This document shows, in pieces, positions 1 through 9,500 of a stretch of 64,000 nucleotides of DNA. How positions within the stretch are numbered: the first letter of the stretch is position 1; each line of letters begins with the position of its first letter. Under the pieces are notes generated by a model. The model saw only the letters and a list, made by a program, of their open reading frames with translations, searched no databases and was not told the DNA's origin. The translations under genes were made by a program, and so were the position numbers. This stretch comes from Gardnerella piotii (lineage in GTDB: Bacteria; Actinomycetota; Actinomycetes; Actinomycetales; Bifidobacteriaceae): contig NZ_QJUV01000002.1 in the NCBI RefSeq assembly GCF_003397585.1, positions 38,837-102,836 of the forward strand. Direction: 5' to 3'.

Positions 1-1431
1 TCGCACCGCTACCCAGTGGGATTTTCGGGAGATAGCGTAACAACGTGGGATTCGCTGGCTTTTCAAACTTACTTTACTTCTACGGCGTCCAACATTGGCT
101 ACGGTTGGTGGAGCCACGATATTGGCGGACATATGCTTGGTGTGCGATGCGATGAGCTGGAGGCGCGCTGGTATGCGTTCGGCGCGTTTAGCCCGATTAA
201 TCGCCTTCACTCCAGCTGCTCGCCGTTTGCAGGCAAGGAGCCGTGGAACTTCCCTGCCGAGACGCGAAATGCGATGGTTAAAATGCTGCGACTTCGCGCG
301 CAAATGCTGCCTTATTTGTATACGATGAACTATCGCGCGGCGGTTTGCGGCAGGCCGATTGTAGAGCCAATGTATTGGCAGTCGCCAGAAACGCTTGCAG
401 CGTACGAGATGCCGAACGAGTACCGTTTTGGCAGCCAGCTTGTTGTTGCGCCAATCGTTAGCAAGGGATGCGCGCAAGTTGAGCGCGGGTGCACTGCCGT
501 TTGGCTTCCAGAAGGCGATTGGTACGATTTCTTTGACGGAAGGCGCTACGTTTCGCGCGGCGGTGCGGGTTGCAGATTTGAGGTTTGGCGAGGAATCGAC
601 CGCGTGCCAGCGTTTGCGCGCGCTGGGGCTATTGTGCCAATGCAAGTTTTGCCGAGTGAAGCGGATTGTGCAAGTAGCGAGCAGGCTGCGGCGCATGTTA
701 ATAGCGTTGAAAATCCGCGATCTTTGCGCATTCTTGCATTCCCAGGGGATTGCGGCGAGTTTGTTATGCGTGAAGATAATGGCCGCTTTGAAGACGCGTG
801 CGCTGGGAAAACTGCCGATACGCGCATGGAGTTGATTTGGCGAGATGGCAATGGATCTACACAGTTTGTGATTGATGCAGCAAAAGGATGCGCTAGTGCC
901 GTTTCTTCGCTGCCTTCCAATCGCGATTGGAGCGTTGTGTTTAAGGGCGTTGCTTGCCCAGACTTTTCGCGTGTTCGCGTTTTTGTTGGGGAAAATCAGC
1001 TTGAATCTAAAGCTGTAGAAGTTTTATATGAAGGCGAAGAGGGCGACTTAAGCCTTACTGTTTCTGTGCGCGATGTGCCTGTTGGCGATTGCGTGCGCGT
1101 GATTGTTGATGGCGGACTGTGCATTGCGCAAGACCCTAAGATTGGCGATTGCTACAGGTTGCTTTTACAAGCGCAAATGCCGTACCGCGGCAAGGAGATT
1201 GCTTTTGATGCGATTCGCCAAGCTGATGGCAGCGCGAGTGCTATAAGTGAACTTTGCGCGCTTGAGTACACTAGCGAGAGCGATTTTGACCGCTACCAGC
1301 AAAGCGTTGACTTGACTAACGCGCATGCGCCGCAGCATCCAGAGGTTGCTAAGTGGGCGCAATGGAAGTGCACGCTGCCTGATTCGGTTAAGCGCGCGCT
1401 TGAGGAGATTTTACTTCGCAGCGCGCTGTAA
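1..1431 (+). CDS. Glycoside hydrolase family 31 (alpha-glucosidase/alpha-xylosidase type), 5'-truncated by the window edge
   Basis: The reading frame is open from base 1, so the N-terminal part, including the catalytic nucleophile region, lies outside the window; 476 residues are visible. The fragment begins with the GH31 core: GFSGDS (Asp at visible residue 11, the place of the acid/base Asp in this family) and YGWWSHDIGGHM near residue 34-45, a hallmark of the substrate pocket. A beta-sandwich C-terminal part follows, of the kind seen in GH31 enzymes with a DUF5110-like tail. Family members hydrolyse alpha-linked glucosides or xylosides from the non-reducing end. No signal peptide can be judged. 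Family is sure; substrate is not. The next gene is on the same strand but 590 bases away, separated by repeats, so they are not an operon. Confidence 0.9.
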   Translation, partial: SHRYPVGFSGDSVTTWDSLAFQTYFTSTASNIGYGWWSHDIGGHMLGVRCDELEARWYAFGAFSPINRLHSSCSPFAGKEPWNFPAETRNAMVKMLRLRAQMLPYLYTMNYRAAVCGRPIVEPMYWQSPETLAAYEMPNEYRFGSQLVVAPIVSKGCAQVERGCTAVWLPEGDWYDFFDGRRYVSRGGAGCRFEVWRGIDRVPAFARAGAIVPMQVLPSEADCASSEQAAAHVNSVENPRSLRILAFPGDCGEFVMREDNGRFEDACAGKTADTRMELIWRDGNGSTQFVIDAAKGCASAVSSLPSNRDWSVVFKGVACPDFSRVRVFVGENQLESKAVEVLYEGEEGDLSLTVSVRDVPVGDCVRVIVDGGLCIAQDPKIGDCYRLLLQAQMPYRGKEIAFDAIRQADGSASAISELCALEYTSESDFDRYQQSVDLTNAHAPQHPEVAKWAQWKCTLPDSVKRALEEILLRSAL

Positions 1432-1513
1432 CTGCGCGAATCGACTTGCATGAGCGCTTAGAGCGTAGCGCGCGCGGTTTACCGCGTTTGTGGTTCTAAT
1501 CGGCGTGTTGAGC

Positions 1514-1636
1514 TACAAAGTGCGGAAAAACTTCCGCACTTTGTACCATATTTGGCCTAAATCACGTACAAAAAGCGGAGAAAACTTCCGCACTTTGTAC
1601 CAAATTTGACCTAAATTACGTACAAAATGCGGAAAA
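1514..1636 (+). repeat. R1 palindromic repeat, locus A (two full units plus a half unit)
   Basis: Two tandem ~48-bp units (about 1532-1579 and 1586-1634) follow a half unit. Each unit begins TTCCGCACTTTGTACC and ends GTACAAAAAGCGGA, so the ends are inverted repeats; the asymmetric centre reads AAATTTGACCTAAATCAC with small variations. The same unit recurs at six other loci in this window. The stretch before it (1434-1500) carries GC-rich palindromic fragments resembling repeat family R2; 1640-1786 shows nothing recognisable. Confidence 0.85.
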
Positions 1637-1786
1637 GTTGATGCTTGCGGCGAATTCATAAGCGCGCTGCAGAGGGTTAAAAGTGTGAGTTGTCTTATAT
1701 ACAAATGTTTAGATAATTAAGCTAAAAATGGCGTCTGGCGTGTTAAAATCGCAAGTGTTTTCTAAAAAATCATCTCGTAAAAACCC

Positions 1787-1821
1787 TTGAAATAAAAGGC
1801 CTGGGGGGGGGGGGGTATGTA
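1787..1821 (+). promoter_or_regulatory. Candidate promoter with poly-G(13) spacer
   Basis: A TTGAAA -35-like box (1787-1792) and a TATGTA -10-like box (1816-1821) are separated by 23 nt that include 13 consecutive G (1803-1815). The usual spacer is 16-18 nt, so at this length the promoter is predicted weak or off; losing about 5-7 G would restore normal spacing. A second possible promoter, with -10 TATAAT at 1877-1882 and a poor -35 (TGTCAA, 1854-1859), lies downstream and could give baseline expression. The layout matches the promoter at 21027-21056. Confidence 0.55.
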
Positions 1822-2025
1822 TCTCCAAAAGCTATAAACATTTGTTTATGTAGTGTCAAAAATATTCTCTAAATGTTATAATGACTTGTTAAAGATTGCT
1901 GCTCCTTTATGGTTGCGCGCTATTGAAAATTAAATAACTACTTTTAGGGCTTATGACTTTTTGTCGCTCGTGGTTAGAGTGTTCAAAACTTTTTGACTAT
2001 TTGTTCTAATAGAAAGAAGAGGAAA

Positions 2026-4071
2026 ATGACTACAAAATCTGGTAAGCACACCAACAAGATTGCAAAGAATGCATTTGATTCTGCAGCCAACAATGGTGTT
2101 ATAAAGGCTGTTGATATGCGCAAAGTGGCCGCTCTTTCGGCTGGAGCTGCTGGTGTGATTGCTGGCGCGGCGATTGCTTTTGGTGCAACTCCTGCAATGG
2201 CTGCGGATGCTACTTCTGCGCCTGTCGACACGACTACGCCTGCAAATACGCAGGATGTAACTGCTAAGAATGATGGTTCTAATAAGAAGGTTGATAAAGA
2301 GCACCAGGCTGATGAGACTAATCAGAATAATCCGACTGATGTTAAGAAGCAGCCTGAGCAGACTGTAGTAAAGGCTGAAGGTAAGTCTGATGTTAACCCC
2401 GAGGGCACTACGTCTGAAAATCAGGATCGCGCGTCGAATGGTACAGAAAGTCAAGATCCTAATAAAATTAAGCCAAACACAACGGATAAAGATAATACCA
2501 AGATTGATATTAACGAGACTAACGCTGAAACTATGCCTAATATGTATGGCTGGGGAAGCACAGAAAACACGTTTAGTGTAGATGGTGAAACGCACACGGT
2601 TACTTTCAACTTTGCAAAGCCAAAAGATGGTGGAACAATCACCAATATTGCTATTTTCCCTGCTCAAAACAATGGTTTGACTAACGATAAGAGCAAGAGG
2701 GGTGCTGAATACTATTCTGGCGATGATACTATGCACCAGAGCTTCTCTGGCAACTATACGTTTAAGAAGGGTAACGACGGCTCTGCAACTCTTACGATGA
2801 GCAATCTTTTTAGAAATGGCGATATCGGTGCAGCTGAGAAGTATGCAGCGAATCGTTCTATTTTTGTGTACGTAACCAAAGATGGTACTACAACTGTTTA
2901 TAAAACGAATGCATTCCGTGCAGCAACGCTTGTGCCACCAAAGACAGCTGGATCAGTTGTGCTGAAATATAATCAAGCTCTTACGGAAGAGCAGGTTCAA
3001 TCAGCAATTACCTCTGCTGCTAATGCTGAAACAGCTCGCGGCGATAAGAAGTCTGTGAACGATCAGCTCGCCGCAGCAAGCGCATCGAATGGCGTATTTA
3101 CCAGGGAGAATGGTAAAGCGGTGCGAGTTACAGATACCACTGATGGCAAGCTTAACGTAAAGTCTTCGGATGCCTACGATGCAAAGCAGTTTGCGGATAT
3201 TAATACTAAAAAAACTGACGATACAAACTCTTATGTAGCTGGTTCGAAGACTCTTAATACTTATATGGTTACGGATTTGGGCTTTAAGTCGCAAGCTATT
3301 CCGCTTACGGTTGCGCGCTACGACACGCGTATCGATAAGCCGATTGTGGAAGATCCGACTAATCTTTCGACTGAAGTTAAGGAAGAAATTGCAAAGAAGC
3401 TTGCAAAGATTAACGGCGTAACTCCAGATAAGATTTCGTTTGTCGGAGATGAAGCTGTTATTAGCTTTGATGGGGTAGATGCGAAAGATGCGCCTAAGAT
3501 TAAGCTCAGCGAGCTTGTATTGAAGAAGTTCAAGGAAGATCAGATTACTGTTCCTGTAGCCGATAAAGCAACCGTTATTTACAATCCACTTGGCTACTCA
3601 AAAGCAGAGCTTGCGCGCATTAAGCAGTCGATTCTTGAAGCGAACAAAAATAATACAGATCTTGGCCTTACCAGCGTAAATCAAATTACGCTTTCGTACG
3701 TTGAAGGCGATACTGTCATTGGTCATGAAAATATAGGTATTTCGAACGGTCAGCAAGAAAACAAGATTACCGTTAAGATCAAGACCGATAAAGCCTATGC
3801 AGAGTTTACTTCTGACGTAAAGGCTGGCAAGCTCACGCGTTTGGTGGATATTCGCAAAGATTATGACGTCTCGTGGGAGCAGGATAAGAATAAGATTGAC
3901 GGTCGCACCTCCGATGAGGGATTATCCTGGGGCAACGATAGCCATACCACTATCATTTACCGCTACGACCCAACTAAAGCAGAAGAGTTTGATACAACAA
4001 AGATTCTTGGTTTGCTCAAAGCTACGCCGAAAAAAGGTGCTGACAGCAAGGACCTCGTAGCTGGTTTGTGA
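2026..4071 (+). CDS. Large secreted FIVAR-repeat surface protein, 5' part ending at an in-frame TGA
   Basis: The start chosen is the ATG at 2026 because AAGAAGAGG lies just upstream; an in-frame TTG at 1993 has no ribosome site. The 681-residue product has a long signal peptide (basic n-region, hydrophobic VAALSAGAAGVIAGAAIAFG around residues 33-52, then TPAMA-AD as probable cleavage site). A Thr/Asn/Asp/Lys-rich linker follows, then beta-rich, adhesin-like domains (VTFNFAKPKDGGTITNIAIF; later VIYNPLGYSKAELARIKQ). Translation stops at TGA 4069-4071, but the same frame stays open through 8964, so this is the front of one gene broken by a nonsense codon. Alone, this part would be secreted without a wall anchor. 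Function by family type: cell-surface adhesin; ligand unknown. Confidence 0.8.
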   Translation: MTTKSGKHTNKIAKNAFDSAANNGVIKAVDMRKVAALSAGAAGVIAGAAIAFGATPAMAADATSAPVDTTTPANTQDVTAKNDGSNKKVDKEHQADETNQNNPTDVKKQPEQTVVKAEGKSDVNPEGTTSENQDRASNGTESQDPNKIKPNTTDKDNTKIDINETNAETMPNMYGWGSTENTFSVDGETHTVTFNFAKPKDGGTITNIAIFPAQNNGLTNDKSKRGAEYYSGDDTMHQSFSGNYTFKKGNDGSATLTMSNLFRNGDIGAAEKYAANRSIFVYVTKDGTTTVYKTNAFRAATLVPPKTAGSVVLKYNQALTEEQVQSAITSAANAETARGDKKSVNDQLAAASASNGVFTRENGKAVRVTDTTDGKLNVKSSDAYDAKQFADINTKKTDDTNSYVAGSKTLNTYMVTDLGFKSQAIPLTVARYDTRIDKPIVEDPTNLSTEVKEEIAKKLAKINGVTPDKISFVGDEAVISFDGVDAKDAPKIKLSELVLKKFKEDQITVPVADKATVIYNPLGYSKAELARIKQSILEANKNNTDLGLTSVNQITLSYVEGDTVIGHENIGISNGQQENKITVKIKTDKAYAEFTSDVKAGKLTRLVDIRKDYDVSWEQDKNKIDGRTSDEGLSWGNDSHTTIIYRYDPTKAEEFDTTKILGLLKATPKKGADSKDLVAGL

Positions 4072-4134
4072 GATCTTACAGGCGGCGAGCAGCTTGATCA
4101 CGAAGATTCAAATGGCAAGCCTCGAAAGTCACAC

Positions 4135-7100
4135 ATGAAATACGCCCTTAAAGATGACGAGCCAACTGGCGAGCTTTCGGTGGGCAATATGAGCGGTGCA
4201 TACTGGATAGGCAACCAAAAGGTGAGCCATTCCGACGAAAAACTCGGTGACAATCAGTCGATTGCTGGACCGTATTCGTGGGATCCAGAAGCTGGCCCTG
4301 TAACAGTAGCTGGTAAGAAGGATAAGATTTACAAGGCGCGCTTGTTCGTTCAGCCGTATGCAATGACATACTACAAGGACGTGTATATGGAATCAGGGCG
4401 CAATCCAGGAAATACTGCAAAGGCAATCAACGTTATCTTTGTGCCGCAGACGAATCATAAGACGAGCGATTTAAAGAAGTCAGTTGGCGAGCACCAGACT
4501 ACCAAGATTGAAGGCAAGGATGTTCCAACCGAGTCGAAGTACTACAACGCTTCGGACAAGAAGAAAGAGGCGTATGATGAGGCGTTGAAGCAAGCTAATG
4601 AGGCTTTGAAGCAGGCGGGTGATACAGAAGATTCCAAGCTGCCTGAGAATCTAAAGGCGCTCATCGATAACGCGACGATTAATCTTAATAAGGCACGCGC
4701 CGAGCTTGATGGTGATGCAACTAATAAAGACGGCTTGAACACCTCGATTGAGGCAAATGGCAAGGTGAAGAATGGTAAGAACGATCAAGGCGCTCAAACG
4801 ATTGCAAACGCTGACCCAGCTTATCAAAACGCAACTGATGATGAGCGCAAAGCCTACGACGATGCTGTAGCAGCAGCAGATAAGGTCTCCAAGGATCCAA
4901 ACGCTTCTCAGAAGGAAGTAAACAAGGCTATTGAGGATCTTAAGAAAGCTAAAGCAGCACTTGATGCTAAAGCAACAGATAAGTCAAAGCTGATAACTGC
5001 TGAAAAGCTCAGTTTCGATAATCCTGATACTACTGATGCAAGCAAGCAAAGTACCTTCTACAAGAATGCCGCCGCGAAGAAAGGCATCGACCCTGCTGCT
5101 AAAACCGCTGTTGAAAACTATGACAATGCGTTAGCTAAGGCACGTGAGGTTCTTAAGAACGACAAAGCAACTCAAAAAGAAGTGGATGCTGCTAAAGATG
5201 CATTAACTAAGGCCGAAGATGCTCTGCATGAGAATTATAAGTCCGATGCTAATGATCTTACGAAAGCTCTTGCAGATAATGTAACTGGTTACCTTATGCC
5301 TGCATACTTTAACGCTTTCGATAAGGCGCAAGCTGGCGACAAAGACGCCAAGAAAGCATTTAAAGATTACAACGATGCTTATCAAAAAGCCAAGGAGCTT
5401 AAGAAAAAGTTTGCTGAAACCGAAACGTCTAAACAGCCAACTGCGGAAGAAATTAAAACAGCGAAAGAGGCTCTTGAAAACGCACGTAAAGTTATCGACA
5501 AGTATGCAACTAATACCAGCAAACTTTCGGCTGCTGCATTTAATGACCTTGCAATACAAAACAGCCCAGCCTACAAGAATGTGTCCGCAGATGATGCAAG
5601 CGCGGAGGCAAAGGCTGCTAAGCAGAAGTATGACGATGCTGTAACGAAGCTACATCAGGCGCTTAATAAACAGATGCCTAAGGATAAGGATAAGACAACT
5701 GGTCAGGATATTCCTGATACAAATATTCCTGTTAAGGACGGCAACCTTGATGATAAGGACTACCTGAAAGATATTCAGGCACATGCAAAAGGCGAGCCTC
5801 TGGATAGGGATATTACCAAGATCCTTAAGGAAATGAACGACGCAGCTGCTGAGTTGAACAAGTTTGCAACCAAGACTGATGAGCTTCTTAAGTCAGTCAA
5901 CGAGGACGCGGCCACGCATCAAAACCCTGCGTTTAAGAACGCGTCGCAGCCAAGTTACAAAAACGATGATGGTTCTGACAATACCGACAAGAACAATGCA
6001 GCTAAAGCAGCAGCAGATGCTTATGGTGACGCTCTTAATGCAGCTAAAGAATTGCTTAAGAATCCTGCTGCAACGCAGAAGGAAGTCAATGATGCGTTGA
6101 AGAAGCTTGACGATGCTCGCAAAGAGCTTGACAAGTACAACACCGACACCACCAAGCTTAAGGAAAGCGTAAAGAAGCATGGCTCTACAGAGGGTTCTGC
6201 GCCTACAGAAGGCACGCAAACTTCTGATGCGTATCGCAACGCGTCTGACCCTCACTTCATGAAGGAAGAGGGCGGCAAGCTTGTTCCTGATGACAACAAG
6301 AACAAGCAGGCTGCTGCAGCCAAGAAGGCGTATGACGATGCTTTGACCAAAGCTCAGGAGCTTTTGAAGAAGCATGATGATAATGCCACGCCGCAAGACG
6401 CAAAGCCAACGCAGAAAGACGTCAACGATGCACTTAAGGCTCTTGATGAAGCACGTACCAAGCTTGATGACTACAAGACTGATACCACTGCTTTGAACAC
6501 AGAAGCGGAAAAGTCTAAGGAAGATGCCGAAGGCGCTAGTGCAACTGGTAAGTTCGAGGACTCTCCAGAGTTCAAGAACGCCGACGGTAAGGAAACTGGT
6601 AAAGACGACGTTAAGGCATACAAGGACGCACTGAAAAAAGCGCGCGAGCTTGTAAAGGCTGCAACGGAACAAGGCAAGAAGAACAGCGAACGTCCAACGC
6701 AGCAGCAGGTTGACGAGGCGCTTGAGGCTTTGAAGAACGCCAAGAAGCAAATCACCGACAATTACAAGACCAATGCAGCTGCGCTTAAGGCTGCAAAAGA
6801 CTTTGCAGCTGGCGACTTTAAGAAGACGCCTGAGTATAAGAATGCTGATGCGCTTAAGGGTGATCAGAATGCAGATGCGGAAAAGAAGAACGCGGCTAAG
6901 GATGCTGTTGATGCTCTTGATAAGAACACTAACGGCGGCGCTCTGAATAACGCCATCGGTATTCTTCAGGCATTCGACGATGACGGCAAGCCAAAGCAGG
7001 GGGGAACAACGGGAGCCAGAATCCCAACTCAGAAGGAAGTTGATGACGCGCTTAAGACTTTGCAAGAAGCCATGAACAAAGTCACCAACAATTACAAGAC

Positions 7101-8964
7101 TAACGCCGACAAGCTTAAGAATGAAGTGGGCGATAAGGACGAGAATGGCAAGGATGTAAATCCTCCATTCGAGGCATCGGTTCCGTACAAGAACGCGCTT
7201 GAAAAGGCGAAGACTGAAACTGATAAAACTTCCGATACTTCTGCAACCAAGAAGCTAGAAGATTACAACAAGAAGCTGAAGGCTGCGCAAGACTTGATTG
7301 CGCAGGTAAACAGTACCGATCCGAATGCTGATCCAGATAAAAAGCCAACACAAGCGCAGGTAGACGCTGCTCTTAAGGCTTTGCAAGAAGCCAAGAACGC
7401 TATCAAAGATGCCTTTGCAACTAATGCTAAGGCTTTGAAGGATGAATCTGCGAAGTCTACTGCTGACGGTGCAACTACCGTTGGTAAAGATGACTTTGAG
7501 GCTACTACTGAGTTCAAGAACGCTGATGCTAAGAAGGGTGATGATGGCAAGGAAAATGCTGATGTCACTGCTTATAAGGATGCGTTGGGTAAAGCTAGGA
7601 ATTTGCTTAACAAGTTCGATCAGAATGGTAAGCCAAATTCTGGTGAAAAGGATGTTCCAACTCAGAAGGAAGTTGACGAGGCTCTTAAGAATCTGAAGGA
7701 AATTAAGGATAAGATTACTAAGAACTACGTCACTAGCCCGCATGACTTGTATAAAGAAGTTGATAAGTCTAAGGACGGCGATACTGATACCAACACTGAT
7801 GTGTTCGAGAACACTCCAGAGTTCAAGAATGTGACTGCTAAGGGTGATGAAGCTGCCAAGAAGGATCTCCAAGATTACAACGACAAGCTCAAGGCTGCTA
7901 AGAAGCTCCTTGACAAGTTCGACCGCACTACTGGCAAGCCAAAGACTCTCCCAGCGGGCGAAAAGGCTCCAACTCAGCAGGAACTTGATAAGGCTCTAAA
8001 GGATCTTCAGGATGCCAAGAAGAAGATTACCGAAGGCTACAAGACTAATAAGTCTGATTTGAACACTGAAGCTGGCAAGGATTCTGACTTCACCAAGACG
8101 CCAGAATTCCAGAACGCTGCAGGAAGCCTAGAGGCAGACGCGTACAAGAAGGCGCTCGAGGAAGCGAACAAGGTTCTTGGCGACGAGAATGCAACTCAGG
8201 CGCAGGTTGACGAGGCTTTGAAGAAGCTTAAGCAAGCTAAGGATGACCTTACAAGCAAGCACAGGACGAATAAGAACAAGCTCTACCAAGAAACGGGCAA
8301 TGACCCTGAGTTCCGCAAGTCGATTCCGTTCTTGATTGCAGATGGCAAGGATATAGCTGAGTACAACAAGGCGCTGAACGATGCAAATGCTGTGCTCGCG
8401 GATCCAAACGCTACCCAAGCTCAGGTTGATGAAGCGCTTAGAAAGTTGCAAGCTATAAAGCAGAAGATGATTGACTTCTACAACTCGCTTGGTTCGGGTA
8501 GTGATGACGATTCCGATGGCAACAACAATGGCACGGGCGCGAATAACGCGAACGCTGCAAACGCGGTTGATAAGTCAATGTTAAGTGCCGAAGTGAATGG
8601 TGCTCTTGCAGACATTGCTAATGGCAATGGTGCGGCTGGCGCATCTAATGGCGCTAATGGCAATAAGGGCGCACTTGTAGACGCAAGCGTGATCAAGGAG
8701 TTTAATGATGCTCTAGAAAACGCTCGTCGCGTGCTCGCTGACCCGAATGCTACACAGGAGCAGGTTGAAGCTGCGACTATGCGACTTCGTGCGGCTCGTG
8801 CTGCGCTTAATGCAGCAAAGGCAAACAAGGGTAGCAACTTGCGCGGAAACATGGGAGTGCAAACTGGCGTTGATTCCGCAACGTTAAGCGCGTTCGCTGC
8901 CGTGTTTGTTGGGCTGGCGGGACTCGGAGTGTCTGCTAAGCGCCGTAAGCACGCTAGCAAGTAA
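4135..8964 (+). CDS. Large FIVAR-repeat surface protein, 3' part (repeat stalk and C-terminal membrane/wall signal)
   Basis: This is in frame with the 5' part, with no stop between 4072 and 4134. The first ATG after the TGA is at 4135, with no convincing Shine-Dalgarno and no signal peptide, so independent expression is doubtful. The 1609 residues hold about 14 FIVAR-like helical repeats of 70-110 residues, each with an invariant segment like PTQKEVDEALKNLKEIKDKI after a variable N-A-Y/F helix; FIVAR stalks occur in Ebh-type adhesins. The C-terminus has an Asn/Gly/Ala linker, RGNMGVQTG, a hydrophobic helix (LSAFAAVFVGLAGLGV) and a basic RRKHASK tail. That is sortase-signal architecture without a standard LPXTG. 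Full length with the 5' part would be ~2,312 residues. A strong terminator follows. Confidence 0.8.
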   Translation: MKYALKDDEPTGELSVGNMSGAYWIGNQKVSHSDEKLGDNQSIAGPYSWDPEAGPVTVAGKKDKIYKARLFVQPYAMTYYKDVYMESGRNPGNTAKAINVIFVPQTNHKTSDLKKSVGEHQTTKIEGKDVPTESKYYNASDKKKEAYDEALKQANEALKQAGDTEDSKLPENLKALIDNATINLNKARAELDGDATNKDGLNTSIEANGKVKNGKNDQGAQTIANADPAYQNATDDERKAYDDAVAAADKVSKDPNASQKEVNKAIEDLKKAKAALDAKATDKSKLITAEKLSFDNPDTTDASKQSTFYKNAAAKKGIDPAAKTAVENYDNALAKAREVLKNDKATQKEVDAAKDALTKAEDALHENYKSDANDLTKALADNVTGYLMPAYFNAFDKAQAGDKDAKKAFKDYNDAYQKAKELKKKFAETETSKQPTAEEIKTAKEALENARKVIDKYATNTSKLSAAAFNDLAIQNSPAYKNVSADDASAEAKAAKQKYDDAVTKLHQALNKQMPKDKDKTTGQDIPDTNIPVKDGNLDDKDYLKDIQAHAKGEPLDRDITKILKEMNDAAAELNKFATKTDELLKSVNEDAATHQNPAFKNASQPSYKNDDGSDNTDKNNAAKAAADAYGDALNAAKELLKNPAATQKEVNDALKKLDDARKELDKYNTDTTKLKESVKKHGSTEGSAPTEGTQTSDAYRNASDPHFMKEEGGKLVPDDNKNKQAAAAKKAYDDALTKAQELLKKHDDNATPQDAKPTQKDVNDALKALDEARTKLDDYKTDTTALNTEAEKSKEDAEGASATGKFEDSPEFKNADGKETGKDDVKAYKDALKKARELVKAATEQGKKNSERPTQQQVDEALEALKNAKKQITDNYKTNAAALKAAKDFAAGDFKKTPEYKNADALKGDQNADAEKKNAAKDAVDALDKNTNGGALNNAIGILQAFDDDGKPKQGGTTGARIPTQKEVDDALKTLQEAMNKVTNNYKTNADKLKNEVGDKDENGKDVNPPFEASVPYKNALEKAKTETDKTSDTSATKKLEDYNKKLKAAQDLIAQVNSTDPNADPDKKPTQAQVDAALKALQEAKNAIKDAFATNAKALKDESAKSTADGATTVGKDDFEATTEFKNADAKKGDDGKENADVTAYKDALGKARNLLNKFDQNGKPNSGEKDVPTQKEVDEALKNLKEIKDKITKNYVTSPHDLYKEVDKSKDGDTDTNTDVFENTPEFKNVTAKGDEAAKKDLQDYNDKLKAAKKLLDKFDRTTGKPKTLPAGEKAPTQQELDKALKDLQDAKKKITEGYKTNKSDLNTEAGKDSDFTKTPEFQNAAGSLEADAYKKALEEANKVLGDENATQAQVDEALKKLKQAKDDLTSKHRTNKNKLYQETGNDPEFRKSIPFLIADGKDIAEYNKALNDANAVLADPNATQAQVDEALRKLQAIKQKMIDFYNSLGSGSDDDSDGNNNGTGANNANAANAVDKSMLSAEVNGALADIANGNGAAGASNGANGNKGALVDASVIKEFNDALENARRVLADPNATQEQVEAATMRLRAARAALNAAKANKGSNLRGNMGVQTGVDSATLSAFAAVFVGLAGLGVSAKRRKHASK

Positions 8965-9028
8965 AAATTTGCGCTCTAGTAGCGTTCCTTAAAAAGCGTT
9001 CGCATTTTGTTTTGTGGTGTGAACGCAC

Positions 9029-9067
9029 AAAATGGCTTGGAGATAATCTTCAAGCCATTTTTGTTGC
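9029..9067 (+). terminator. Rho-independent terminator after the FIVAR surface gene
   Basis: An 11-bp perfect stem, AAAATGGCTTG / CAAGCCATTTT, with an 11-nt loop is followed by TTGTTG. It lies 65 bases after the stop codon. Bases 9062-9175 after it hold GC-rich fragments of repeat family R2 (GCGCTCCGACCTGCC is shared with 19510-19530 and 24490-24506). Confidence 0.75.
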
Positions 9068-9179
9068 GCGCTCCGACCTGCCTTCGCGCTTAGACCGCAC
9101 TCACGTCTTTACTTGGTATTGCGCGAGGGCTGGGTGTTTCTGCGTTCGCGCGGCTAATCCGCGCAAGCGATTTGACGGG

Positions 9180-9275
9180 TTTTGTACCAAATTTGGCCTA
9201 AATCACGTACAAAAAGCGGAACCAATTGACGCACTTTGTACCAAATTTGACCTAAATCACGTACAAAAAGCGGAA
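9180..9275 (+). repeat. R1 palindromic repeat, locus B (two units)
   Basis: Units at about 9180-9221 and 9229-9275 keep the core TTTGTACCAAATTTG, then CCTAAATCACGTAC, ending in AAAAAGCGGAA. The first unit lacks a complete left end. The locus sits between the surface-gene terminator and the dnaK promoter. Confidence 0.85.
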
Positions 9276-9369
9276 AATAATACGCGCAACACCAAGTAAG
9301 GAAGGCGCGCTCGCTGCGCAAAGTTGAGTGAGGGAGTGTTAAGTTTTTGCGAAACGCGCGCAAAAATGC

Positions 9370-9403
9370 TTGACTTTAATAACTTGAGTGTGTTAGACTC
9401 AAG
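9370..9403 (+). promoter_or_regulatory. dnaK promoter overlapped by an HspR operator (HAIR)
   Basis: CTTGAGT (9383-9389), seven bases, then ACTCAAG (9397-9403) is an exact HAIR motif, the binding site of HspR in actinobacteria. A TTGACT -35 box (9370-9375) and a TTAGAC -10 box (9393-9398) with a 17-nt spacer are embedded in it, so bound HspR would block RNA polymerase. The operon's last gene encodes HspR, giving the known feedback loop in which DnaK acts as HspR co-repressor. Confidence 0.9.
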
Positions 9404-9500
9404 TTTTGTAAAAAGAAAAAGCGGCTAGTCGCAAGGCTGGCTGTCAAGAATTTGAGTACATAGATTAAAAGGTACATAGATAAGATAGCTAGGAGATATT

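Noticed and set aside
1514..1636. R1 tandem units resemble a CRISPR array
   Set aside because: At most three units per locus, no unique spacers of constant length, palindromic units with conserved centres, and no cas gene nearby.
4069..4071. TGA read as Trp or selenocysteine
   Set aside because: TGA ends other genes here (fhs, oppDF, the second repeat-tail protein), and no selenocysteine-type context is evident.
5893..7065. 390-codon open frame on the minus strand inside the FIVAR gene
   Set aside because: It is the antisense shadow of strongly biased Lys/Ala/Asp codons; the product is Leu/Val/Arg-rich low complexity with no ribosome site.
9012..9299. 95-codon plus-strand open frame
   Set aside because: It is made of the terminator, R2 fragments and two R1 units; the apparent peptide repeat only reflects the DNA repeat.
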